From: an uncultured Sphingomonadaceae bacterium
GTDB taxonomy: Bacteria; Pseudomonadota; Alphaproteobacteria; Sphingomonadales; Sphingomonadaceae
Reading direction: 5' to 3'
DNA length: 64,000 nt
Assembly (NCBI GenBank): GCA_947493195.1
Contig: CANLQG010000001.1
Location: 1-64,000 of the forward strand
In this document: in pieces, positions 56,919 through 64,000 of the stretch
Layout of the letters: each line of letters starts with the position of its first letter
Position numbering within the stretch: the first letter of the stretch is position 1
Position numbers and translations under genes: made by a program
The notes under the pieces: model-generated
Databases searched by the model: none
Told to the model about the DNA's origin: nothing
Seen by the model: only the letters and a program-made list of their open reading frames with translations

Positions 56919-57176
56919 ATGGCACTTCACTTCGAACTGGTCACACCGAGCAAGCTGGTCCGCTCCGAGGACGTCCACATGGTGGTCGTTCCCGGTGCCG
57001 AGGGCGAGTTCGGTGTGCTGGAGGGCCATGCGCCCTTCATGTCGACCGTGCGCGATGGCACGGTACAGGTCTACAAGACCGAAGGCTCCGCGCCCGAGAA
57101 CATCGAAGTGCGCGGCGGCTTTGCCGAAGTGGGCGACAAGGGCCTGACCGTGCTGGCCGAGCACGTCGAGGACTGA
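56919..57176 (+). CDS. atpC: ATP synthase F1 subunit epsilon (short form)
   Basis: The 85-residue protein covers only the N-terminal beta-sandwich ([40 protein letters not shown] and the [20 protein letters not shown] end). Typical epsilon subunits are about 130-140 residues and carry a C-terminal helical pair that can inhibit ATP hydrolysis; that part is absent here. The reading frame stops cleanly, with no trace of helices downstream before the terminator, so this is a short form and not a frameshift. In alphaproteobacteria the zeta subunit can take over inhibition. Confidence 0.93.
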   Translation: MALHFELVTPSKLVRSEDVHMVVVPGAEGEFGVLEGHAPFMSTVRDGTVQVYKTEGSAPENIEVRGGFAEVGDKGLTVLAEHVED

Positions 57177-57207
57177 TCTCCCTTCACACGATACGCATTT
57201 TCCAGAG

Positions 57208-57240
57208 GGGTCGCGGCGAAAGCTGCGGCCCTTTGCGTTT
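57208..57240 (+). terminator. Intrinsic terminator of the atp operon
   Basis: GGGTCGCGGC and GCTGCGGCCC form a 10-bp stem (with G-T pairing and one mismatch) closed by a GAAA tetraloop and followed by TTTGCGTTT. It lies 32 bp after the atpC stop. Confidence 0.8.
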
Positions 57241-57337
57241 GGGTTAGCGACTTGCAGAATAGCCTGCCAGGCTGCAACCAGGCTGCCTCATTAAGCCGCG
57301 TCTGGATCGTACCCGGTCGAGCGGCATTTCACCGTTG

Positions 57338-57895
57338 ATGAAATTTCACATTCTGCTGACCGCCTTCGCCAGTCTCGCGCTTACTTCCTGCGTGGATGAC
57401 AGCCAGGACATCCATTACATACCCACGCCGCCCGCCGTGGTGAGCGAGATGCTGCGGCTTGCCGAGATCGAGGAAGGCGATGTCCTCTACGATCTGGGAT
57501 CGGGCGACGGTCGCATCCCGATCGCCGCCGCGCGCGAGTACGGCATACGTGCGGTCGGCATTGAAATTGACGATGGGCTTCTCGAAAAAGCGCGCGCCAA
57601 TGCCCGCGCCGCAGGAGTCGAACACCTCGTGGAGTTCCGCAAGCAGGACCTCTTCACCACGGATCTGTCAGGCGTGGATACCCTGGCGTTGTATCTGGGG
57701 CCGACGCAGAACCTGCGCCTTCGGGCTCGGATAATGGAGCAGATGGAACCCGGTTCGCGGGTCGTGAGCCACGCTTTCGCGATGGGCGGCTGGCAGCCCG
57801 ATGTCGAAAAGACGGTCGAGAACCGCAAGGTCTACAAGTGGACCGTTCCCGAAATTTTCATCGACGGCTTCCCCGCCGCAGACGGTGACGACTAA
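57338..57895 (+). CDS. Class I SAM-dependent methyltransferase with lipoprotein signal
   Basis: About 185 residues from the ATG at 57338. The N-terminus (MKFHILLTAFASLALTSCVD) is a lipoprotein signal with lipobox LTSC. A seven-beta-strand methyltransferase fold follows, with the SAM motif VLYDLGSGDGRIPIAAA and acidic GIEIDD at the end of strand 2, then VEFRKQDLF. The catalytic fold looks intact. An exported methyltransferase is unexpected because SAM is thought to be cytoplasmic; possible explanations are retention as an anchored protein or a non-enzymatic role. Its stop overlaps that of the broken HNH gene on the other strand. Confidence 0.82.
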   Translation: MKFHILLTAFASLALTSCVDDSQDIHYIPTPPAVVSEMLRLAEIEEGDVLYDLGSGDGRIPIAAAREYGIRAVGIEIDDGLLEKARANARAAGVEHLVEFRKQDLFTTDLSGVDTLALYLGPTQNLRLRARIMEQMEPGSRVVSHAFAMGGWQPDVEKTVENRKVYKWTVPEIFIDGFPAADGDD

Positions 57896-58176
57896 CCTTT
57901 CGGACGACGCGTCGGCGCGTGGAAATCCGGCGGCTTGTCTGCAACCCAGTCGAGAAACTTCGCTACCTCCGGATTTGCCACCAAGGGCGCTCGTGCGCCG
58001 TCGATCCGCGCCAGCTCGGCATTGGTGAATTGCGCGTGGATCGTGCGGTGGCAAATAGGATGGACCGGCACCGTCTCCCGCCCCTTTTTCGCTTTGGGAA
58101 CAACGTGATGCTACTGCACGCGCCGCCCCAGCGGCCTGTCGCAAAGCCAGCAGGTGTCAGGTTTCTCCGAACTCAT
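57892..58176 (-). pseudogene. HNH endonuclease gene with in-frame amber stop
   Basis: From the ATG at 58176 the frame reads MSSEKPDTCWLCDRPLGRRVQ, then TAG (58113-58111), then continues open for 72 codons: HHVVPKAKKGRETVPVHPIC and HRTIHAQFTN to a normal stop at 57894-57892. The CWLC pair, the HH start of the metal motif and the later HPICHRTIH form a small HNH nuclease of about 94 residues. In relatives that I recall, a tryptophan (TGG) stands just before HH, so a single G-to-A change would make this TAG. The gene therefore appears to be freshly inactivated, unless the stop is suppressed or is a sequencing error. Confidence 0.75.
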
Positions 58177-58214
58177 AAGCGGTTCTTAACCATGTTGGGG
58201 CATGGCTGGCCACC

Positions 58215-59708
58215 ATGACCGGCGATGTGATCATGACCCGCACCAAGGCCGCGCCTTTTCGCGCCGGGCTGCCGCGCGGCGACGCTTTGTGCCTGCTGCT
58301 GCTGGCGGCCTTCACGGTAGGTCACCGCGCGATCTGGTTTGGCGATCCGGTCGCCGATTTCGACGAGCAGCTTTACAGTTTCATCGGCTGGCGGATGCAA
58401 TATGGCGAGCTGCCGTTCGTGGACTGGTGGGACCGCAAGCCCTTCGGCCTGTTCGCCCTGTTCGGCCTGACTCACGCCCTGTTCGGGCCGACAGCCTTCG
58501 CCTACCAGGTGGTTGCTGCTGTCTTCGCCTGTGCCACCGCCTGGCTGACCTTTCGTCTTGCGCGGCGCTGTGTCGACCGGGTGAGCGCGACTTTCGTTGC
58601 CGCCATCGCGGTGATGCTGCTGTCGGCCTACGCCAATTACTCCGCCAACAGCGAGGTGTTCTTCGTGCCGCTCACGCTGGGCATGGCGGCCTTGCTGGTT
58701 GACGGGCAGCACCCGCATTTCGCCCGGCGGGCGATGTGGGCGATGTTGCTGGGCGGCCTTGCCCTGCAGATCAAGTATACCGTCGTCGCCCAGTGCGTGT
58801 TCTTCGGGGCTTGGGCGCTCTACGCGGAGTACCGGCGCGGCAAGGCGCTTTCCGAACTCACCGGACTTGCGGCAATCTTCGCCCTTCTCGGCCTGCTGCC
58901 GACAATCGCAGTCGGCCTGTTCTACGCCGCCATCGGCCACTTCGACGCATTCTGGTTCGCCAATTTCGAGAGTTTCTTCGACAGGGCAGCCGCACCGCAT
59001 GGGCGCTGGGCCCCCAGCTACGCTGTGGGCGTCGCGCCGGTCGTGGTCCTGATGCTCAGCGGTATTTACGCAGCGCTGCGGGTGAAGAACCCGGCACCGC
59101 TTTCCGCCTGGCTGTTCTATCTTGCCTGGACGCTCGCCGCGCTGGCGGGGGTGCTGATGCCGGGAACGGTGTATCTGTATTACTATGCAGCCCTATCCGC
59201 TCCAGTGGCGCTGGTTGCCCTCCCCTTGCTGGACCGGCGCGGTCCCCTGAACATCGGGCCGATCGTGGTGCTGACGACCATTCTATTCGCGCTGCTTTCG
59301 CTACCCGACCGACACGAAAAGTCGCTCGAGGAACGTGATGCGGCGCGCACGCTGGCTGCAGCGATCGCTCCGCACGTCGGCGGCGAGAGCAATTGCCTGT
59401 GGGTGTGGGACGGACCGACGGCGCTCTATCGCCTGACGGAAAGCTGCGTTCCGACGCGGTATGTCTATCCCGATCACCTCAACAATGCACTGGAAACAGA
59501 CGCGCTGGAAGTGGAGCAGACGGAGGAAATCGCGCGTATCCTAGCAATGCGGCCCGGAGCCATCGTTACCGCCGACAAGGGGATGACCATTCGTAATGCA
59601 GAGGCAAAGGCGCTGGTTGAAACCGAGCTCGAACGCCATTACGAACCGCGCCTGACGGTAACCATGCACGGCCGCCAGCTTACCGCATGGGTGCGGACTA
59701 CTCGCTAG
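58215..59708 (+). CDS. GT39-family (ArnT/PMT-like) membrane glycosyltransferase
   Basis: The 497-residue protein has about ten transmembrane spans. The first exported loop holds VADFDEQLYSFIGWRMQYGELPFVDWWDRKPFG (quoted for its FDEQLY and WDRKPFG parts), the acidic Asp-Glu motif and W-D-R-K-P of GT-C family 39 enzymes. These transfer sugars from polyprenyl-phosphate donors to glycans, lipids or proteins on the periplasmic side. The C-terminal part after the last span is a soluble domain. The acceptor is unknown. The start could also be the ATG at 58233. Confidence 0.85.
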   Translation: MTGDVIMTRTKAAPFRAGLPRGDALCLLLLAAFTVGHRAIWFGDPVADFDEQLYSFIGWRMQYGELPFVDWWDRKPFGLFALFGLTHALFGPTAFAYQVVAAVFACATAWLTFRLARRCVDRVSATFVAAIAVMLLSAYANYSANSEVFFVPLTLGMAALLVDGQHPHFARRAMWAMLLGGLALQIKYTVVAQCVFFGAWALYAEYRRGKALSELTGLAAIFALLGLLPTIAVGLFYAAIGHFDAFWFANFESFFDRAAAPHGRWAPSYAVGVAPVVVLMLSGIYAALRVKNPAPLSAWLFYLAWTLAALAGVLMPGTVYLYYYAALSAPVALVALPLLDRRGPLNIGPIVVLTTILFALLSLPDRHEKSLEERDAARTLAAAIAPHVGGESNCLWVWDGPTALYRLTESCVPTRYVYPDHLNNALETDALEVEQTEEIARILAMRPGAIVTADKGMTIRNAEAKALVETELERHYEPRLTVTMHGRQLTAWVRTTR

Positions 59709-59711
59709 CCA

Positions 59712-60617
59712 TCAGGCCGGCAGCTTGGTTCCCCGTTTGGTCCGGCCCTGGTGCCATAGCCACAGCCCCGATAGAATGATCAGCGCGGCCCCGGCCATTG
59801 CCGTTAGGTCCGGCACTTCCGAGAAAAACACATAGCCGATCAGCGAGCCGGCGATCAGCTGGCCGTAGGTCATGGGCGCAACAGTCGCCGCGCCTGCACG
59901 CTCTGTACCCATGTAGATCAGCCAGTGAGCCGTGCTGGCGGTTACCGCGATGATCGCAATGCGCGCAGGAACATGCCATTCCGGCCATTCCAGTCGCAGC
60001 TGCGCCAGGCCGCTGAAATGACCGATGACCATGCCGACGAGCAGGAAGATACTCGCGAACAGCGCGACATAGGCCTGCATGGCCAGAGAACTGCCCCGCC
60101 CGGCTACCGCGCGATTGGCCGTGACAAGCACCGCCATGCCAAAAGCAGCGGCAAGCGGGAGCACCGCGGCCACTCCTATCTCGGCAAGGTTGGGACGCAG
60201 GACGATCAGCACGCCCGCAAAGGCGACAAGAGTTGCTGCCACGGTCTGCCAGCGCAGCCTCTCTCCCAGAAAGGCAGCAGCAAGGATGGCGGTGAAGATC
60301 GGCTGCGTGAAGACGAGCGCGATCGCCTCCGTCAAAGGCATGAGCCAGACGCCCGCAAAAAAGCAGATCGTCGCCATCGCTACGGCTCCGCCACGCAGCC
60401 ACTGGATCCGCGGGTTGGGAATGCGGCGCAGGGGCGCTGTGCCCTCGCTCCAGACCAGCAGCGCGGTCAGGCCGAGGGCGCCCAGCACGTAGCGCAGTGC
60501 AGCGACGGCCGTAGGGGCCCACGCCTGGTCGATGCCCTTCACGATGGAATCGCCGATCGTCAGCGCACAGAAACCGGCAAGCGCGAAAAGGAGCCCTGAC
60601 CGATGTGATTCCTGCAT
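59712..60617 (-). CDS. EamA-family DMT transporter
   Basis: The 301-residue protein has ten transmembrane spans in two EamA repeats (start FALAGFCALTIGDSIVKG; second half with AVAGRGSSLAMQAYVAL and GTERAGAATVAPMTYGQLIAG). It belongs to the drug/metabolite transporter superfamily; the substrate (amino acid, purine, other) cannot be told. It converges with the upstream GT39 gene, with 3 bp between the stops, and its start faces the GT2 gene. Confidence 0.9.
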   Translation of the reverse strand: MQESHRSGLLFALAGFCALTIGDSIVKGIDQAWAPTAVAALRYVLGALGLTALLVWSEGTAPLRRIPNPRIQWLRGGAVAMATICFFAGVWLMPLTEAIALVFTQPIFTAILAAAFLGERLRWQTVAATLVAFAGVLIVLRPNLAEIGVAAVLPLAAAFGMAVLVTANRAVAGRGSSLAMQAYVALFASIFLLVGMVIGHFSGLAQLRLEWPEWHVPARIAIIAVTASTAHWLIYMGTERAGAATVAPMTYGQLIAGSLIGYVFFSEVPDLTAMAGAALIILSGLWLWHQGRTKRGTKLPA

Positions 60618-60775
60618 GCCGTATGGCTCCCGCTATCGAAGCAGGGCGCTTAGGGCTTCGTTGCGGGACGGGCAATCTTTCCATCGGACAGTCGCCGAAT
60701 TTTACGAAGCGTTAAACGGTCATGCTTAACAAAGCCCTATGGCGTGCCTGCGAAGGCACTCGAGCCGGGGGCAAC

Positions 60776-61789
60776 ATGACGAAGCTGATTATCCAGATTC
60801 CCTGCCTGAACGAGGCCGCTACGCTGCCCGCGACGCTGGCCGCCCTGCCCCGCCGCGTGGCCGGTGTGGACGTGGTGGAGTTTCTCGTCATCGACGATGG
60901 CAGCGATGATGGCACTGCCCAGGTAGCGCGCCAGTGGGGCGTGCATCACGTCGTGTCCCATCGGCGCAACCGGGGTCTTGCTGCAGCATTTCGCAGCGGC
61001 GTGGACCGGGCCCTGGCCGAAGGCGCCGATATCATCGTCAACACCGATGGCGACGGGCAGTACGAAGGCGGCGATATCGAGGCACTCGTCACACCCATCC
61101 TGCGCGGACAGGCGGACATCGTGATCGGCGATCGCGGCGTTTGCGACAACGCGCACTTCTCTCCGATCAAGCGGCTGATGCAACGCGTGGGCAGCGGCGT
61201 GGTGCAGCACCTCGCAGGAACCAGCGTTTCCGATGCGGTCAGCGGGTTTCGTGCCATCAGCCGCGATGCCGCGCAGCGCATCAACATTACCACCGAATTC
61301 AGCTACACCACAGACATGCTCATCCAGGCCGGGCGCAAGCGTATGGCGATTGCCACGGTCCCTGTGCGCACCCATGCCGCCGCACGCCCCAGCCGCCTGT
61401 TCAAATCCGTCCCGCGCTTTGTGATGCAGACCGGCATTACCATGGCCCGCAGCTTCACCGCGTACAAACCGCTGCGTGCGTTCGTGGGCACGGGATCGCT
61501 GATCGCATTCGTCGGCATGATCCCGATCCTGCGCTTCCTGTGGTTCTGGAGCCAGGGCGATGGCGGCGGGCACGTGCAGTCGCTGGTCATCGGCGGGGCC
61601 CTGCTGGTGCTGGGCACGCTGGTGGCGATCATGGGCATGGTGGCAGACCTCGTCGCCGCCAACCGCAAGCTGATGGAAGAAAACCTCGTCCGCACCCGCA
61701 AGCTGGAGGACATGGTTGCCGCGCTCCATCACCAGCACGCGGCGCAATCGGGCACGCAGGCAAGTCCGCGCCGCAAGGACGCCGCATGA
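60776..61789 (+). CDS. Glycosyltransferase family 2 with two C-terminal TM spans
   Basis: From the ATG at 60776 the protein has 337 residues. The GT2 fold is clear: IIQIPCLNEAATLPATL, VIDDGSDDGTAQVA, NRGLAAAFRSGVDRALAEGAD and the DxD motif NTDGDGQYEGGD. Two transmembrane spans follow near residues 240-260 and 275-300. This layout fits dolichyl/polyprenyl-phosphate sugar synthases (DPM1- or ArnC-like), which supply the lipid-linked sugar donors used by GT-C enzymes such as its neighbours. The stop overlaps the next start (ATGA). GGGGG precedes the start. Confidence 0.9.
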   Translation: MTKLIIQIPCLNEAATLPATLAALPRRVAGVDVVEFLVIDDGSDDGTAQVARQWGVHHVVSHRRNRGLAAAFRSGVDRALAEGADIIVNTDGDGQYEGGDIEALVTPILRGQADIVIGDRGVCDNAHFSPIKRLMQRVGSGVVQHLAGTSVSDAVSGFRAISRDAAQRINITTEFSYTTDMLIQAGRKRMAIATVPVRTHAAARPSRLFKSVPRFVMQTGITMARSFTAYKPLRAFVGTGSLIAFVGMIPILRFLWFWSQGDGGGHVQSLVIGGALLVLGTLVAIMGMVADLVAANRKLMEENLVRTRKLEDMVAALHHQHAAQSGTQASPRRKDAA

Positions 61790-63450
61790 CAACCCGAGCC
61801 GCTTCGGCTGAATTTTCCGGCCCGGCAAGGTCCTTTGCCGTGCCTGCCGCGAACAGCGCCGCCTGGCCGCTGGCTGCGCTGGCCCTGCTGCTGGCCATGC
61901 AGCTATCCATGGTGTTCACCCGCGCCGTGAACTGGGACGAGTTCTGGTTCTATTACCACGTTGCCGACTTTACGCGTGGTACCCTGGCCCAGCCCCTGCA
62001 GAGCCTTCACGTACGCCTCTTCGCCTGGCTGCCCGCGCTGCCCGGCAGCGGCGTGGACAAGATCCTGACAGCACGGCTGGTAATGCTGGCATGCGAAGCG
62101 GTGACGCTGGCAGCCATATACGCCCTTTCCCGCCGGTTCGTTGAGCGGCCCGTCGCTGTCCTTGCAGCGCTGCTCTACCTCTCCGCAGGGTTCGTGCTGC
62201 AGCACGGCTTCTCCTTCCGCACCGACCCAATGGCCACGGCCGCTTTGATGAGCGCGCTTGCCATCCTTGGTCGTTGCCGCCTCGGCCTTTTGCCACTCGC
62301 CGCTTTCGCCGCGCTGGTCGCCATCGCCGGGATGATCACGATAAAGACCGTGCTCTATGCACCCGCGTTCGTCGGCCTTGCCTGGATGCGCTGGAGCGCC
62401 GACGGTTTTTTGCCCGCCACCGCCCTGCGCATGGCGGCTGCCGGTCTGGCTACTGGCGTTGTATTCGCGCTGCTCTACACAGGGCATTCCGCGTCCCTGA
62501 CGACCACGACCGAGGGCACGGCCATGGCAGCCTCCGCCTCTCGTTGGATGTTTTTCCTCGGCGTCCCACCGTATTGGCAGATGGGCATCAAGGCGGCGCT
62601 GACCGCTCCTGTGCTGTTCCTGCTGGCGCTGGCCGCTCCTTTCGCCATCTGGCGCAGCGGCTTGCCGAAGTCAGCGAAATGGGGCCTGTCCGGCCTCTGG
62701 CTGCCGCTGACGCTGCCGCTGTTCTATACGAACACGGCGGCGTACTTTTACGTCTTCATGCTGGCCCCGGTCGCGGTGAGTGTTACCATCGCAGCCCGTG
62801 CGCTAGTGTCCCGCTATCCATTGGCGCTCGTCACCGGAGTGCTGGCGTTGCTGGCGACCGGGACATTCCTCATGGAGGACCGCAAGGTCATCCACCGCCA
62901 GCGCGCCCTGGTGGAAAGCGCGGAAAGGCTGCTGCCTCCGGGTACTGCCTATTTCGATCACAACGGCATGCTGCCTTCGTTCGTGAAGGCAAATCACCTC
63001 ATGACGCCGTCTTCCATCGACGGCTATCACATCGGCGGGCGCAATGCCTATGTCGAAGCGCTGACGCGCGAACCCGTGCCATTGTTATTGGCGAATGACG
63101 AACTTATCGAAACGTTGCTGGATGGAGGCGAGAGCGCCCTGCTGCCTGACGATACTAAGGCCCTGCGCGAGACCTACGTCCATGCCTGGGGCCCGGTCTG
63201 GCTGGCCGGTTTCGACTTTCGCAGCCGACAGGACAAGACGCTACAAGTTCGTGTTCCGGGCAACTACCGGCTGGAAGGTGCCTCGCTGGCCATCGATGGC
63301 CAGCTCCACCGAGCGGGTGCTGTGGTCAACTTGAAGCGAGGCTTTCACCACTTCGCCGCCGCCGATGGCACGGCCCGGCTGATCTGGCATACCCGCGCAC
63401 CACTACCCGCGCGCGAATGGGACGATGGCCCGCTCTACGTCGGCTTCTGA
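61786..63450 (+). CDS. GT-C-type membrane glycosyltransferase with C-terminal beta domain
   Basis: The 554-residue protein overlaps the GT2 gene by 4 bp (ATGA). About ten transmembrane spans cover residues 25-380; the first loop has NWDEFWFYYHVADFTRG, an acidic motif of the GT39 kind. After the last span a soluble part of about 160 residues ends in a beta-rich stretch (LQVRVPGNYRLEGASLAIDG, then WHTRAPLPAREW). It probably uses a polyprenyl-phosphate sugar made by the coupled GT2. Sequence similarity to GT39 is weaker than for the gene at 58215, so the acceptor and fold of the tail are open. Confidence 0.8.
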   Translation: MTTRAASAEFSGPARSFAVPAANSAAWPLAALALLLAMQLSMVFTRAVNWDEFWFYYHVADFTRGTLAQPLQSLHVRLFAWLPALPGSGVDKILTARLVMLACEAVTLAAIYALSRRFVERPVAVLAALLYLSAGFVLQHGFSFRTDPMATAALMSALAILGRCRLGLLPLAAFAALVAIAGMITIKTVLYAPAFVGLAWMRWSADGFLPATALRMAAAGLATGVVFALLYTGHSASLTTTTEGTAMAASASRWMFFLGVPPYWQMGIKAALTAPVLFLLALAAPFAIWRSGLPKSAKWGLSGLWLPLTLPLFYTNTAAYFYVFMLAPVAVSVTIAARALVSRYPLALVTGVLALLATGTFLMEDRKVIHRQRALVESAERLLPPGTAYFDHNGMLPSFVKANHLMTPSSIDGYHIGGRNAYVEALTREPVPLLLANDELIETLLDGGESALLPDDTKALRETYVHAWGPVWLAGFDFRSRQDKTLQVRVPGNYRLEGASLAIDGQLHRAGAVVNLKRGFHHFAAADGTARLIWHTRAPLPAREWDDGPLYVGF

Positions 63451-64000
63451 ACAACCGCGACAACCAGCACGGCGGCACGCAGGGCCCAACCCGCTGCCGT
63501 TGCCAGCAGCACCCCCTCCAGCCCACGCGCCGCATACAGCGGCGAGACCATCACGAGGGTAACTACCACCCCGGCGATGGATGCAAGCACCCCCGGTCGC
63601 ACGCGTCTTCGCAATGCCTGTTCCTGCCAAAATCCCGTCGGCAGCAGGCTCAACCCGCCTATCACGAACGCCCAGGGCAGCAGGTCAGCCGCAGTCCGGT
63701 AAAGCGGACCCAGTAAACCCACAATCACGATATCGCCAAAGCCCAACGCCAGGAGGGCCAGCGAACCGAAGGAACCGATGGAGGCAATCGCGACGAAAAC
63801 GCCGTAGTGCGGCACGCGCGTATCCTTTCGCATGATAGCCCGCGAAAGCACAGGAGGCGCCGCGCCCAGAAACCCCTGCATGGCCAATACCGCGAGGGAG
63901 GCGAATTGCATCACAATCCCCAGCTGGCCCACCTCGGCCAAAGCCGCTCCTTGTCGATCGGCAAGCAGGACCGGCGCGGCATTCAACGCCGCGACGCCCA
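63435..64000 (-). CDS. Polysaccharide flippase-like membrane protein (C-terminal part)
   Basis: The minus-strand frame is open from the right window edge to its stop at 63435, giving about 188 residues of a multi-span membrane protein with repeated pairs of spans (for example GQLGIVMQFASLAVLAMQGFLGAAPPV and LLPWAFVIGGLSLLPTGFW). This is the style of the oligosaccharide flippase/MATE-like (Wzx/RfbX) family C-terminal half, including the RAIMRKDT loop. The N-terminal half is beyond the window. It overlaps the upstream GT-C gene by 16 bp at the stops. A role in flipping lipid-linked glycans fits the neighbouring glycosyltransferases. Confidence 0.8.
   Translation of the reverse strand, partial: GVAALNAAPVLLADRQGAALAEVGQLGIVMQFASLAVLAMQGFLGAAPPVLSRAIMRKDTRVPHYGVFVAIASIGSFGSLALLALGFGDIVIVGLLGPLYRTAADLLPWAFVIGGLSLLPTGFWQEQALRRRVRPGVLASIAGVVVTLVMVSPLYAARGLEGVLLATAAGWALRAAVLVVAVVQKPT

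Noticed and set aside
60934..61785. Long in-frame extension upstream of the GT-C gene, overlapping the GT2 gene
   Set aside because: The Arg-rich translated extension is a shadow of GT2; the ATGA overlap at 61786 is the natural start.

Overview
The window is a GC-rich, gene-dense chromosomal stretch from an alphaproteobacterium, most likely order Sphingomonadales and probably family Erythrobacteraceae. This placement is inferred from gene content, not from a database search. The supporting features are a class I lysyl-tRNA synthetase, an F1 operon (atpHAGDC) with a very short epsilon subunit, the order rpmF-plsX-fabH-ihfA-merR, a GTA-type holin, a CobT subunit, and a LOV-histidine kinase of the kind described from Erythrobacter. 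There are no rRNA genes, insertion sequences or CRISPR arrays. No gene-free gap reaches 300 bp.

Layout. 1-3.3 kb: the N-terminus of methylmalonyl-CoA mutase, cut by the window edge, then an orphan phage/GTA holin, aroQ, and the biotin part of acetyl-CoA carboxylase (accB, accC). 3.3-16 kb: a secreted S9 peptidase, a cation/Ca exchanger, an Lrp regulator with a GFA-type protein, an atypical histidine kinase followed by a polysaccharide deacetylase, two tRNA genes around a small nuclease, a secreted M28 peptidase, an overlapping three-gene redox cluster and a diguanylate cyclase. 16-19 kb: ettA and acyP with an AT-rich TIR-domain gene wedged between them. 19-29.6 kb: a PNPOx-like protein, an RcnB-like repeat protein, cytochrome b561, a 2OG-Fe(II) oxygenase, lysyl-tRNA synthetase, an MscS channel, an Fe-S helicase and SixA.

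29.6-41.4 kb: a fatty-acid/ribosome operon (rpmF, plsX, fabH, ihfA, merR), small enzymes, an S24-type repressor with a candidate operator, cysS, cobT and associated genes. 41.4-52 kb: priA with a decayed second copy of its 3' end, then a light and DNA-damage neighbourhood (LOV-histidine kinase, HExxH/TPR protein, Fe-S photolyase, Ada), then a membrane-anchored trypsin-like protease paired with a membrane protein. 52-57.2 kb: the F1-ATPase operon with a lipoprotein gene inserted between atpG and atpD. 57.3-64 kb: a lipoprotein-type methyltransferase, an HNH endonuclease gene broken by an amber codon, and a glycan assembly region (two GT-C enzymes, one GT2, a flippase) containing a DMT transporter.

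The points most worth a second look are the TIR gene and its effect on the acyP start region, the broken HNH gene, the priA remnant, the photobiology cluster, the predicted lipoprotein methyltransferase, and the lipoprotein inside the atp operon. I do not see a clear multi-gene, previously undescribed system.
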